Part shown: positions 1 to 9,093 of the stretch, in pieces
Position numbering within the stretch: position 1 is the first letter of the stretch
Layout: the number at the start of each line of letters is the position of its first letter
Origin: Micromonospora acroterricola
GTDB lineage: Bacteria > Actinomycetota > Actinomycetes > Mycobacteriales > Micromonosporaceae
Direction of reading: 5' to 3'
Length of the DNA: 48,485 nucleotides
Assembly: GCF_003172955.1 (NCBI RefSeq)
Contig: NZ_QGKR01000350.1
Location: 1-48,485, forward strand
Notes under the pieces: generated by a model
Seen by the model: only the letters and a program-made list of their open reading frames with translations
What the model was told of the DNA's origin: nothing
Database searches by the model: none
Position numbers and translations under genes: made by a program

Positions 1-1191
1 GTGGTGGCGCGGGCGCGGTCGGGGTGGATCCTGCGTGGTCAGGACACTCCCCGCCGGATCTCCTATCTGGAACTCCTCTTCGACCTCGGCCTCATCGTCG
101 CCCTCACGCGACTGTCCGACCGGCTGACCGGCAACCTCGGCTGGAATCACGCGCTGGAGACGGTCGTCCTGCTCGCCGCGATCTGGTGGGTCTGGACGGT
201 CACCGCGTACACCACCGACTGGTACGACCCCAGCCAGCCGCTGGTCCAGTTGATCGTCCTCGGCGTGCTGTTCGGCGGGCTGCTGATGTCGCTGGCCATC
301 GCCAGCGCCTTCGAGGGGGTCAACGGGATCGCCTTCGCCGGGGCGTACGTCGGCCTGCACCTCTGTCGCGGGTTCATCCTCATCACCGCCCTGCGCGGTC
401 ACGCGCTCCGGAAGCGGCCCATGCGGGTGCTCATCTGGTTCTGCCTGACCGGCGTGCTCTGGTTGGTCGGCGCGTTCCTGCCGAGCCCGATCCGGCTGGT
501 GTTCTGGCTGGTGGCCGTCACGGTGGACTACGCGGTCGGCCTCTTCGGTTATCCGCTGCCCCGGCTCGGTCGTTCGAGCGCCGAGGAGCTCCGGGTGGGG
601 GGCGAGCACCTGGCGGAACGCTACCGACAGATGTTCATCGTGACACTGGGCGAGATCATCCTCGTCGGGGTGCGGCAGTACGGCGACCCCCCGTTCCTGT
701 CGTTGCGGACGGCGGGAGTGATCCTGCTCTTCGTCCTGACCGTGACGATGTGGCGGATCTACATCGTCTACGTCGCCGACAATCTCGCCACCGGGATCGA
801 CAGAGGCCGAAACCCCGGGCGCATCGCGCTGGTCGCGGCGTACGCGCACCTGGTCATGGTGGCCGGCGTGGTGTTGGTCGCCGCGGGTGGGGACATCGTC
901 GCCAGGGACCCCGTCGGCCACACCACCGTCACCGAGCTGGGCGTCGTGGTCGCCGGTCCTCTGGTGTTCCTCGCCGGCCGCACCGTGTACGCGCTGGTGG
1001 TGTTCCGGGCGATGCTGTGGCGGCTGCCTGTCGGTCTGGTCGTGCTGTCCCTGGTGGCGCCGATGGCGCGAGGGCTGCCACCGCTCGCGCTCGCCGCCCT
1101 GATGACCGTGGGAATGATGGCGATCGCCTTCATACCGCACCGGGGGCGACCGGTGTACCGCACCCGCTGGCACATCCGCACCCGGTGGTGA
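1..1191 (+). CDS. Low temperature requirement A (LtrA)-like membrane protein
   Basis: Polytopic membrane protein of about 396 residues with around ten hydrophobic segments. The N-terminal stretch RRISYLELLFDLGLIVALTRLS (near residues 18-39), with its conserved E-x-x-F-D core in the first membrane helix, is the hallmark of the LtrA family. The C-terminus is short and basic. The molecular function of LtrA proteins is not settled; the name comes from a Listeria cold-growth phenotype. The reading frame is open to the first base of the window, with GTG codons at positions 1 and 4, so the true start may lie upstream. It converges on the cation-transporter gene with only a 24 bp gap. Family call is confident; start is uncertain. 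Confidence 0.8.
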   Translation: MVARARSGWILRGQDTPRRISYLELLFDLGLIVALTRLSDRLTGNLGWNHALETVVLLAAIWWVWTVTAYTTDWYDPSQPLVQLIVLGVLFGGLLMSLAIASAFEGVNGIAFAGAYVGLHLCRGFILITALRGHALRKRPMRVLIWFCLTGVLWLVGAFLPSPIRLVFWLVAVTVDYAVGLFGYPLPRLGRSSAEELRVGGEHLAERYRQMFIVTLGEIILVGVRQYGDPPFLSLRTAGVILLFVLTVTMWRIYIVYVADNLATGIDRGRNPGRIALVAAYAHLVMVAGVVLVAAGGDIVARDPVGHTTVTELGVVVAGPLVFLAGRTVYALVVFRAMLWRLPVGLVVLSLVAPMARGLPPLALAALMTVGMMAIAFIPHRGRPVYRTRWHIRTRW

Positions 1192-1215
1192 TCCGGCAGC
1201 CCCGGGCGGCCGCCG

Positions 1216-1911
1216 CTACGGGTGTTCGGTGGCGCAGCAGCCGTCGGCGCAGACCGGGGCCGGTCCGTTGGCGGGGTCGACGGGCAGGGGAGCGCAGTCC
1301 TCGCAGTGCTCCCCGCGCCAGGCCTCCACACCTTCCTTGACGGCGACGCCGGCGATGACGAGCGCGGCGACCGGGTCGGCCCACGACCAGCCGACGGCGG
1401 CGTTGAGGACCAGACCGACGAGCAGCACCGCGGAGAGGTAGGTGCACAGCATGGTCTGCGTCGAGTCGGCCAGCACCGTCGCCGAGCCGAGTTCCCGACC
1501 GGTACGGCGTTTCGCCCGTACGAGCAGCGGCATCACCACCAGCGACGCGAGGGCGATCCCGATCCCGACCGGGCTGGAGTCCGCCTCGCCGCCGGACAGC
1601 AGTGAGCGGCCGGCGTCGAGGACCACCCAGGCGGCGAGGGCGAAGAACGACACCCCGATCAGCCGCAGCGCCAGCCGCTCCCGATCCTCCGGCACCCGGG
1701 AGCGGAACTGCCAGATCAGCACGGCGGCGCTGGACACCTCGACGAACGAGTCCAGGCCGAAGCCGATCAACGCCGTGGAGGACGCCGCCGCGCCGGCCGC
1801 GAGGGCGACCAGGCCCTCCACCAGGTTGTAGCCGGCGGTGGCGTAGGCCAGCCACAGGCTGCGCCGGGACAGCGCGGCCCGACGCTCGGGGGTCAGCACG
1901 GACAGGCTCAC
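1216..1911 (-). CDS. Cation diffusion facilitator family metal exporter
   Basis: Membrane transporter of 231 residues. Hydrophobic helices begin at YNLVEGLVALAAG. The family signature of acidic metal ligands appears as FGLDSFVEV in helix 2 and LADSTQTMLC in helix 5, the usual layout of the compact actinobacterial cation-transporter (CDF-like) group. The C-terminal tail is Cys-rich (GEHCEDCAPL and VCADGCCATEHP), which suggests soft-metal binding. The GTG start at 1911 overlaps the arsR stop in a GTGA arrangement, so the two genes are translationally coupled. It probably exports a divalent metal; cadmium, zinc or lead is inferred from the CmtR-like regulator next to it. A longer frame upstream exists but would run into arsR. 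Confidence 0.85.
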   Translation of the reverse strand: MSLSVLTPERRAALSRRSLWLAYATAGYNLVEGLVALAAGAAASSTALIGFGLDSFVEVSSAAVLIWQFRSRVPEDRERLALRLIGVSFFALAAWVVLDAGRSLLSGGEADSSPVGIGIALASLVVMPLLVRAKRRTGRELGSATVLADSTQTMLCTYLSAVLLVGLVLNAAVGWSWADPVAALVIAGVAVKEGVEAWRGEHCEDCAPLPVDPANGPAPVCADGCCATEHP

Positions 1912-2267
1912 GCGCGAACCTCCACCGAGGAGTCGACGGGCGCCCCGTGGACCGGGCACAGGGCGACGGCGTCGCCGGTGGCGGCGAGGAGCTGTTCGGC
2001 CGAGCGCAGCAGATCCAGCAACTCCGGCCGGGTGAGCGCGTAGAACGACTGCCTACCCTCGACGCGGTAGTCGACCAGCCCGCAGTCGCGAAGACACGCC
2101 AGATGCTTCGACACCGTCGACTGCGCCAGTCGCAGCTCGCCGGTCAGGTCCACCACCCGTGCCTCACCGCCCGCGAGTCGTTGCAGGATCGCCAGCCGGG
2201 TCGGGTCGCCGAGGGACCGGAACAACGCCGCGGCGGGTGCCAGCCCAGGAGCACAATCAATCGCCAC
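1908..2267 (-). CDS. ArsR/SmtB-family metal sensor, CmtR-like
   Basis: Winged-helix repressor of 119 residues: FRSLGDPTRLAILQRL opens the fold and QSTVSKHLACLRDCGLVDYR is the recognition helix. Cys58 and Cys62 in the CLRDC motif, plus Cys104 in LCPVHG, match the spacing of the Cd/Pb-binding cysteines Cys57, Cys61 and Cys102 of mycobacterial CmtR (established for that protein). I chose GTG at 2267 because a -10-like TATCAT ends six bases before it, as in leaderless actinobacterial genes. An ATG at 2297, overlapping the stop of the upstream hydrolase gene, is the alternative. Its target is presumably itself and the translationally coupled CDF exporter. Confidence 0.85.
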   Translation of the reverse strand: MAIDCAPGLAPAAALFRSLGDPTRLAILQRLAGGEARVVDLTGELRLAQSTVSKHLACLRDCGLVDYRVEGRQSFYALTRPELLDLLRSAEQLLAATGDAVALCPVHGAPVDSSVEVRA

Positions 2268-2278
2268 CGTGCGATGAT
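2256..2278 (-). promoter_or_regulatory. Leaderless arsR promoter with overlapping dyad
   Basis: On the plus strand ATCAATCGC and GCGATGAT flank a six-base centre, an inverted repeat with one bulged base. On the minus strand the -10-like TATCAT (2279-2274) sits in one arm and the GTG start (2267) lies in the centre. A repressor bound here would cover the transcription start, as expected for autoregulated ArsR proteins. This is read from sequence only. Confidence 0.5.
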
Positions 2279-2293
2279 AGCGCCTCTGCCGCA

Positions 2294-4630
2294 TCATTCG
2301 CGGCTGACGTCGTCCCTCGACACCCGATCGATCAGCTCTCGCACGACACGCTGGTACGCCGGCTGCGTCTGGTACGGCTGATGCCGTTCGAGCGGCGGCG
2401 GCACCGTGTCGGCCGGGTCGATGAGCACGCCGACCGGATCGGGCAGGCGGATGTCCACCCGTCCCGCCGCCGCCCGGCACGGCGGGCCCGCGCCGCGCGG
2501 GTCGAAGATGGGCCCACCCACCGGGTCGGTCTCCCGCCACAGGTTCCGCCACCTCCAGCCCAACCGGTCACCCACCTCGCACATCGTCGACTCCCCGAGG
2601 TAGGCGGGATACAGGTGGGCGTAGATGCGGCCCAGGGGGGAGCCGTGCGTCAGCAGCGCCACCCGGTCCCGGACCTGCGGTGGCAGCTGCAGGATCATGG
2701 CCACCGCCAGGACCGAGCCGTGGCTGTGACCGGAGATGACCACCCTGTTCCGTCCGGCGAGGCCGGACACGCGCCGGGTGAGTTCCGGCACCGCGCGCGC
2801 CGCGTAGCAGGGCGGCGCGAACGGGTGCACGGTGCGCGGCCAGAAGTCGCCGAGGTCGAACAGGGCCGCCACGGCCCGCCGCGTGTCGGCCGAGCGGTAG
2901 GAGCGGTACGCGAGGAGCAGGAAGCCGATGACCAGCAGGCTGATGATCCAGATTCCACCGTCGGTCACATAGGCGGTGACCAGGTCCCCCTCGGCGCGCT
3001 GGGCACCGAGTTCGGCGGTGAACCGACTGGGCCCCAGGCCCAGCACGTCGAGCGTGATCGTGGCCAGGCCCAGCGCGGCGATCAGGAAGAACGCGATGAG
3101 CACCGGTCCCAGTTCCTCGGTGACGTGGGACCGGGCGATGGCCTGCCGGACGGCCGCGAGTCGTGGAGCAGCCTGCGGCGGCACGTCGGGGTAGTCGACC
3201 GCGACGACCCGCTCGGCGATCCGGCGACGCCGCTGCCGGCTGTGGATGAGCGCGGTGCCGACGGCCGCGGCGAGGATCATCAGGGCGGCGAGCCCCGCGA
3301 GCGCGCTCCACCAGTAGGTGATCGCTGGTTCCAGCGGGGGCACGCCGGGCGCGTCCGTTCGGGTCGGGCCGGGAACGGTGCCGCGATCCAGCTGGTCGGC
3401 GACCCGGAAGACGAGGGTGGCGGCGAAGGCGCTGGCAACCGTCACGGAGGTCGCCGCGACGACCGGCGTGCCGAGCCCGCGAAGGATCGGCCGTCCCACC
3501 CGTCGGGTCATCGAGGAGTCCACGGCCGTCACGCCGGCGATCAGCAGCAGGAGGACCCCCTGCGCCGCGATGAGGCCGGCGATCGCGTTCGCGTACCCCG
3601 GTAGCTGCCCGGACACGCCGGAGACGCCGCCGGCGGTCGCGGCGTAGCCGAGGCTCACCGCGGTCGTTCCCGCCGTGGCCACCCGCAGTGGAGCCGACAC
3701 GCGGCGAGCCAGCGTGCCGGCCACCGGCACCGGAACGCACAACAGCACGACACAGCACAGCAGCAGACCGACCGGCGGGATCAGGAACGGCCAGCCGGTG
3801 CCGCCGGCGTGCGGCGTCCCCCAGACCAGGCTCGCGGCGACCGTGCCGGCGCCGACCGCCACGTGGATCTGACGGAGCCAGGCGGGCGTCCGCTCGTCGT
3901 CCCAGAATCCCGGCGAGGCCAGATCCTGGGCAATGCCCGGCGAGCCCGTGTGCGGCGGCGGGCCGAAGCCCTCGAAGGCCCGTGCGGAGCCCGCGCCCAC
4001 CCGCCAGACGACCTGGAGCATGAGCAGTGGGACGAGCGCCAGCAGGGCCAACCGCGGGCCCATGGGCAGGATCGAGAGCCAGGACAGATAGGCGCGGTCG
4101 GCCCGGCACCGCTCGTACGGCACGCACTGCCAACCGACGAGGTCCAGGGTGACACCGACGACCGAGAGCACGAACGCCGCCGTGACGGTGCCGGCCAGCA
4201 CCCGGCAGAGCGCCGACAGGACATCGACGCGGCCCGCCGGCCGGGGGCGGAGCCAGACCGACAGGTTGGCCAGCATGAACGGCAGGAGCAGCAGCATCGA
4301 GGCGGTGCGTACGGCCGCCCCCGCCGTGAGGGTGCCCCAGCGGTACGCCTCCACCGCGACGCCGGCCGTGGCGCCCCCGGCGGCGCCGGTCCCCGGACGG
4401 GGCCGGTAGAAACCGGCGTGGTGGTCCCCGGCCACCCGTACCGCCATGGGATGGTCGAGCATCCTCTCGGCCGTGCCACCGGACACCCCGTGCACTCTCA
4501 ACTCGAGGGCGTCCTCGCCTCGATGTTCTGGACCCACGTCGACAGGTTCACAGATGCCGTGCGGCTCCGAAGCCGATAACCCGTACGCGCCGGAGTCGGC
4601 TGTCCCTTTCGGGTACGGGGGAGTGCTCAT
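2294..4630 (-). CDS. Large membrane protein with C-terminal alpha/beta-hydrolase motif
   Basis: Protein of 778 residues. It begins with a soluble segment carrying LELRVHGVSGGTAERMLDHP, an HGVSG motif resembling the oxyanion region of lipases. Membrane helices follow in the middle (for example SMLLLLPFMLANLSV, VATAGTTAVSLGYAA, ALAGLAALMILAAAVG). The C-terminal domain has the nucleophile-elbow motif GHSHG with Ser636 in VVISGHSHGSVLAVAMILQ, followed by ALLTHGSPLG. I infer a membrane-tethered esterase or lipase; the substrate is unknown. The start ATG at 4630 is the first good codon. It is divergent from the NACHT gene across 134 bp, and its stop overlaps the alternative arsR start. The HGVSG plus GHSHG architecture is, as far as I recall, widespread but uncharacterised in actinobacteria. 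Confidence 0.7.
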   Translation of the reverse strand: MSTPPYPKGTADSGAYGLSASEPHGICEPVDVGPEHRGEDALELRVHGVSGGTAERMLDHPMAVRVAGDHHAGFYRPRPGTGAAGGATAGVAVEAYRWGTLTAGAAVRTASMLLLLPFMLANLSVWLRPRPAGRVDVLSALCRVLAGTVTAAFVLSVVGVTLDLVGWQCVPYERCRADRAYLSWLSILPMGPRLALLALVPLLMLQVVWRVGAGSARAFEGFGPPPHTGSPGIAQDLASPGFWDDERTPAWLRQIHVAVGAGTVAASLVWGTPHAGGTGWPFLIPPVGLLLCCVVLLCVPVPVAGTLARRVSAPLRVATAGTTAVSLGYAATAGGVSGVSGQLPGYANAIAGLIAAQGVLLLLIAGVTAVDSSMTRRVGRPILRGLGTPVVAATSVTVASAFAATLVFRVADQLDRGTVPGPTRTDAPGVPPLEPAITYWWSALAGLAALMILAAAVGTALIHSRQRRRRIAERVVAVDYPDVPPQAAPRLAAVRQAIARSHVTEELGPVLIAFFLIAALGLATITLDVLGLGPSRFTAELGAQRAEGDLVTAYVTDGGIWIISLLVIGFLLLAYRSYRSADTRRAVAALFDLGDFWPRTVHPFAPPCYAARAVPELTRRVSGLAGRNRVVISGHSHGSVLAVAMILQLPPQVRDRVALLTHGSPLGRIYAHLYPAYLGESTMCEVGDRLGWRWRNLWRETDPVGGPIFDPRGAGPPCRAAAGRVDIRLPDPVGVLIDPADTVPPPLERHQPYQTQPAYQRVVRELIDRVSRDDVSRE

Positions 4631-4764
4631 GCGACGCCGGCCGCCGCACCTGTGCGTCCGTACACCTGGGTCCTTCGCGGTGCCAACTGTCCACTTGCCG
4701 ACCCTCGGGCGGTCGTCGGCCCGATAGCGTTGGCGGTCCGCTGCCGCCCGGAGGTGTCCGAAGC

Positions 4765-7700
4765 ATGGGTCAGACCTCTCCCGATCCCGGTGGTTCGGCC
4801 AGCCTCTACCAATACTTCCTCGGTCTGCTGGGCTGGATGGGCCTCGGCCAGCCGCGCTGGGCCCCGTGGCTGTTCGCCACGCTCGTGGTGGCGGGGATGC
4901 TGCTCTCGCTGGCGCCGATCCTGCACGCGGCAGCGGCCCTGACCGGCTATGTCAAGGGGTGGCTGGACCGCCGGCGGGCTCCACGGCGGGTCCGGCGTCG
5001 GGCGCTGTTCGCGGATCACATCGAGAGTCAGCTGCGCCGGCTGGACGAGAAGGAGGAGTGGCGCGACCACCGCTTCGCCCGGCTGGAGGCCGAGGTGGAG
5101 ACGGAGGGCGACCAGCACCGCGTCGCACCCCGCTGGCTCTACCGCAGGCGCACCCGCCTCCGGCGGGAGAAGTCGCTCTCCCGGGCCCTGCAACGCAGCG
5201 ACGAGCGCCTGATCATCCTTCAGGGGGAACCGGGGTCGGGCAAGAGCGTGGCGCTGCGCAACGCGGCCCGCGCGCTGGCGAGCCGCGCCATGAACCGCCC
5301 GAGGCTGAACAGCCGGATCCCCCTGTACGTCAATCTGAAGGAGCTGCGCCCCGTCGAGGGCCGGCTGGACACCGAGACGGTCCGGGCGTTCGTGCTCGAC
5401 CAGCTCAACCGCGCGAACAGCCGCGACGTCGAGCAGTTCCTGTCCGACGAGTTCACCCCGGGCATGCGCGAGGGCACCTGGCTGTTCCTGTTCGACTCCT
5501 TCGACGAGATCCCGGAGATCCTCACCGCCACCGAGCTGGACGAGACGGTGGGCCGGTACGCCGACGTCCTCTACGACTTCCTGCACGGCATGAACGTCAG
5601 CCCCGGGGTGATCGCGTCTCGCGAGTTCAAGGGGCCACGTCGGTTCGGCTGGCCCCGGTTCACCGTCCAGCGCCTCACCGAGCGGCAGAAGCGGGAGCTG
5701 ATTCGTAAGGCGGACCTGGAGTCGGCCGCCGAGGCGGAGGTCTACGCGGCTCTGGCCGGCGCCGACCCCATGGTGACCCAGCTGTCCGGCAACCCGATGC
5801 TCCTCGGCCTGCTGTGCGAGCACGTCCGGACGACCGGGACGTTCCCCGACTCGTCACACACCGTCTTCGAGACGTTCGTGCACAGCCGACTCGAACGTGA
5901 CCGGGAGCGGGTCGAGCGACGCTACGGTGTCGCCCCGGGGGAGCTCCGCCAGGTCGCCGAGGAGATCGCGTTCCGGTTGACGGCCGAGGCCGGGATGGGA
6001 CTGAGCCCGACGCGGGCGGAGGTGACCAGGTTGCTCGGAGGGCTGCGCATCGACGGCCAGCCGATCGGGCCCGCCCGGCTGGCGCGGAATCTCGACGCCC
6101 TGGAGTACGTCAAGCTCGCGCAGTCGCCGGAGGGCACGAGCTCAGGTGACCAGCGCCCCTTCACGTTCGCTCACCGGCGGTTCCAGGAGTACTTCGCCAC
6201 CTGCGTGGTCATCCGGTCCCCTGATCGGGTCCCTCCCGGCACCCTGCTGCTGGACGGGCGGTGGCGGGAGACGGCCGTGGCGATGCTGCAGACCCAGGGT
6301 CCCGAGGCGGTGTCGCTGCTGACGGGCGAGGCGGGCAGGATCCTGGCGCACGGGGTCGCGACGGCCGGGACGGCCATCGAGGCCGCGGCCACGTCCACCG
6401 CCGCCGCCGAGCCGCCGGCGTTCGAGTGGCCGCCCAACAGCCTGCACCTGCTGGACCTGCTCGGCACCGGTCTCGCCGGTCGACCGGAGGAGATCCCCGA
6501 TCGGGTACGGGCCACCGTCACCACGCTGCTGCGCGCCGCGTGGGCGTCGCGACGCCGGCACCACCAGCTGTGGGCCGTGCAGGCGACGCTGCTGGCCGAG
6601 GGTCCGGCCGCTGAGGCGATCCTCGAAGCGTCCTTCGCGACGAAGAGCGTGCTGCTGCGGGGAGCCGCCTACCGGTACGCCGGGCGACTGCCCGCTCTGT
6701 CGCCACGGCTGCGCCGCCACATGAGGTTGGCGCTGATCGACCAGGCGGCCCAGGGGCGCCTGCTGTTCGACTGGCCCACCGTCCGCGCGCAGCTGTTCCG
6801 GCTGAACGATCCGGTGCCGCAGCTACGCGCCGCGCACCTGCTCCGGTGGAACCCGATGGTGACCGGGTTCCTGTTCACCCTCATCTTCGTCAGCGGGGCG
6901 ATCTACCAGGGCTCGGGCGCACGCATGACCTGGGCCACCGGGTGGCTGGCGGCCGTCACGATCTTCGGTGTCTTCTGGGCCGCCGACATGTGGCTGACGA
7001 TCCTGCGGGCCAGGTCGGAGACAGCGGTCAGCTGGGTCACCGACGCGGCCGTCCACACCGGAGTGCGCCTCCTGGCGACGTTCGTCGGCATCGGAATAGC
7101 GCTCGAGGCGCCGTCGGGGGCGACCAGGCCGGCCGAGGGGCACTGGGGCTGGGGCCTGACCTTCCTGGTGGCGTGGTGTTACGCGGTGTTCTGGCCGGCG
7201 ACGGCGACCGCCACGGTGGCGTGGGGCATGCACGCGCGGTTGCGCCTCTGGCCGTTCCTGCCGCTGGCGTTCGTCCCGGCCGCCGCTCTGGCCGTCGTCC
7301 GGTTGGGGTGGCGCCGACAGCTCCGGGCAGCCGCCTGGCTGGTCGTGGTTGTCGCGGTGATGCCCCTGTCGCTCAACGCCCAGCTGTGGCTCACCCGGCA
7401 CCACCCCCACGTCGCCGCCGTGATGCCCTGGGTTCCGTACACCCTCACCGGCGTCCTGTGCGTGCTGCTCGTCGTGAACTACGTGATGTGTCAACGGGTC
7501 GACCATCGACACCTGCGGTCGATCCCCCGGCACAGGGTGCTGGACGCCGCGGCGCTCGCGGAGCTGACCGGGCAGTTGCGGTCCGACGGCGGGCTGCGCC
7601 GGCTGGTCGACCTGATCCGGCGCCAGCACGTGGGCTGCACGCGCGACAGCATGGCCGTCGTCGATGAGCTGATCCTCGCCGCGGAGCGGCGCCGGGTACG

Positions 7701-7923
7701 GGTGGCGTCCCTTCCGTTCCGGCGGAGGCTGCTGGACTCCCTCTGGTGGCAGAGGTGGGAACGACCGTCGGCCGGGAACATCTCCAACAAGACCCTCGAC
7801 GAGTTGGCCCGGCTGATCGCCGAGCGCGCCGACCTGGCGACCACGGCCGTCGGGCCGAGTCCCACGGTGACCCGGCAGCGCGATCCCGGAACCGAGGTCC
7901 CTGAGCCGGCTCGCCCGGCGTGA
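4765..7923 (+). CDS. NACHT-type NTPase with C-terminal membrane region
   Basis: Protein of 1052 residues. One N-terminal transmembrane helix (about 32-60) is followed by a basic, charged segment. The NACHT NTPase has Walker A GEPGSGKS at 154-161 with Lys160, and Walker B WLFLFDSFDEIPEI with Asp244, the small-residue/acidic arrangement typical of NACHT proteins. FAHRRFQEYFATCVV near 470 is the winged-helix end seen in many bacterial NACHT proteins. A helical region precedes about six transmembrane helices (roughly 697-910) and a basic soluble tail. NACHT proteins are STAND switches that oligomerise on ligand sensing; some bacterial members are antiphage proteins (established for other members). 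Here the C-terminal membrane part could be the effector, which is inference. A 134 bp divergent intergenic region separates it from the hydrolase gene. Confidence 0.8.
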   Translation: MGQTSPDPGGSASLYQYFLGLLGWMGLGQPRWAPWLFATLVVAGMLLSLAPILHAAAALTGYVKGWLDRRRAPRRVRRRALFADHIESQLRRLDEKEEWRDHRFARLEAEVETEGDQHRVAPRWLYRRRTRLRREKSLSRALQRSDERLIILQGEPGSGKSVALRNAARALASRAMNRPRLNSRIPLYVNLKELRPVEGRLDTETVRAFVLDQLNRANSRDVEQFLSDEFTPGMREGTWLFLFDSFDEIPEILTATELDETVGRYADVLYDFLHGMNVSPGVIASREFKGPRRFGWPRFTVQRLTERQKRELIRKADLESAAEAEVYAALAGADPMVTQLSGNPMLLGLLCEHVRTTGTFPDSSHTVFETFVHSRLERDRERVERRYGVAPGELRQVAEEIAFRLTAEAGMGLSPTRAEVTRLLGGLRIDGQPIGPARLARNLDALEYVKLAQSPEGTSSGDQRPFTFAHRRFQEYFATCVVIRSPDRVPPGTLLLDGRWRETAVAMLQTQGPEAVSLLTGEAGRILAHGVATAGTAIEAAATSTAAAEPPAFEWPPNSLHLLDLLGTGLAGRPEEIPDRVRATVTTLLRAAWASRRRHHQLWAVQATLLAEGPAAEAILEASFATKSVLLRGAAYRYAGRLPALSPRLRRHMRLALIDQAAQGRLLFDWPTVRAQLFRLNDPVPQLRAAHLLRWNPMVTGFLFTLIFVSGAIYQGSGARMTWATGWLAAVTIFGVFWAADMWLTILRARSETAVSWVTDAAVHTGVRLLATFVGIGIALEAPSGATRPAEGHWGWGLTFLVAWCYAVFWPATATATVAWGMHARLRLWPFLPLAFVPAAALAVVRLGWRRQLRAAAWLVVVVAVMPLSLNAQLWLTRHHPHVAAVMPWVPYTLTGVLCVLLVVNYVMCQRVDHRHLRSIPRHRVLDAAALAELTGQLRSDGGLRRLVDLIRRQHVGCTRDSMAVVDELILAAERRRVRVASLPFRRRLLDSLWWQRWERPSAGNISNKTLDELARLIAERADLATTAVGPSPTVTRQRDPGTEVPEPARPA

Positions 7924-7992
7924 CGCGGTGTTCCGCGCGGGTGGGTTGCGACCGGCGGTGTCGGGCCCGGACGCCCCACCGACTGGCGCGGT

Positions 7993-9093
7993 TCACCACC
8001 ACCAGCCGAACCGTGGCGGGCAGCGCAGGATCCGGTCGTCGCCGGGGGCCGGCGTGCCCCGACCATCGCGGTTGCTCGTGACGACCCAGAGGGAGCCGTC
8101 CGGCGCGGCCGCCACCGTCCGCAGCCGACCGTAGGTGCCCACGAGCCGCGCCGTGGGTACGCCCGCGCCGCCGGCCGCGTCCAGGGGCACCACCCACAGT
8201 CGGGCGCCCCGCAGCGCGGCGACGTAGAGCGTCCTGCCCACGATCGCCGCGCCGCTGGGCGAGGCCTCCGCGGGCCGCCACGTGACGATCGGGTCGCGGA
8301 AGCGCGGGTCGTTGGCCACTCCCTCGACGACCGGCCAGCCGTAGTTGCCGCCGGGCACGATGCGGTTGACCTCGTCCCACGTGCTCTGACCGAACTCGGT
8401 GGCGTAGAGCCGACCCCGCCAGTCCCAGGCCAGGCCCTGGACGTTGCGATGGCCGAGGCTGTATACCAGCGACCCGGGAACCGGGTTGTTCCAGGGCACG
8501 CCACCGTCGGGCCGCATCCGCAGGATCTTCCCGTTGCGGCTCCGCGGGTCCTGCGCCGTGGCCGCCTGGCCGGCGTCGCCGACGCCCGCGTAGAGCATGC
8601 CGTCCGGGCCGAAGGCGATGCGCCCGCCGTCGTGCACGGCGGCCCGGGCGAGCCCGGTGAGGATCGGCTGCTGCAGCGACGGCGCCCCGAGCCGGAACCG
8701 GACGATCCGGTTGTCGACGTTCGAGGTGAAGTATGCGTACACGTACCGGTCGGTGCGGTAGGTCGGCGAGACGGCGAGCCCGAGCAGCCCGGCTTCGCCC
8801 GTGGCGGCGACGCCGGCGATCTGCGCGACCTGCCGCGGCGCCGCCCCTCGGCGGACCTGTAGCACCCGACCGCTGTTCCGCTCGCTGACGAGCGCGCTGC
8901 CGTCGGGCAAAAAGGCCAGCCCCCAGGGCGCTTCGAGACCGGTGGCGACGACCTCCGGGCGGGTGAAGTCGAAACCCCACCAGTCGTGTCCGTCAGCGCT
9001 TTCGGCCCGCTGCGCGCTCGCCGGGACGGGCACCCCGGCGAGGCCGACGCAGACGGCGAGGGCGATACCAGCGACAACTCCGCGTCTTCTCAC
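7993..9093 (-). CDS. Secreted PQQ-dependent sugar dehydrogenase (YliI/Asd-like)
   Basis: Protein of 366 residues with a signal peptide: VRRRGVVAGIALAVCVGLAGVPVPASA ends in a typical AxA cleavage site. The mature part is a glucose/sorbosone dehydrogenase beta-propeller. Typical segments are GLEAPWGLAFLPDGSALVSERNSGRV, EAGLLGLAVSPTYRTDRYVYAYFTS, GGRIAFGPDGMLYAGVGDAG, LGHRNVQGLAWDWRGRLYATEFGQ and GGNYGWPVVEG. The family oxidises aldose sugars outside the membrane using PQQ. I chose the GTG at 9093 because AGGGG lies six bases upstream and it puts the signal peptide at the N-terminus. It converges on the NACHT gene with a 69 bp gap. No PQQ biosynthesis genes are visible in the window. Confidence 0.85.
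   Translation of the reverse strand: MRRRGVVAGIALAVCVGLAGVPVPASAQRAESADGHDWWGFDFTRPEVVATGLEAPWGLAFLPDGSALVSERNSGRVLQVRRGAAPRQVAQIAGVAATGEAGLLGLAVSPTYRTDRYVYAYFTSNVDNRIVRFRLGAPSLQQPILTGLARAAVHDGGRIAFGPDGMLYAGVGDAGQAATAQDPRSRNGKILRMRPDGGVPWNNPVPGSLVYSLGHRNVQGLAWDWRGRLYATEFGQSTWDEVNRIVPGGNYGWPVVEGVANDPRFRDPIVTWRPAEASPSGAAIVGRTLYVAALRGARLWVVPLDAAGGAGVPTARLVGTYGRLRTVAAAPDGSLWVVTSNRDGRGTPAPGDDRILRCPPRFGWWW

Noticed and set aside
2159..3604. A long plus-strand frame opposite the membrane hydrolase
   Set aside because: Rich in Arg, Gly and Asp without hydrophobic cores; the opposite strand has clear membrane helices and the GHSHG motif.
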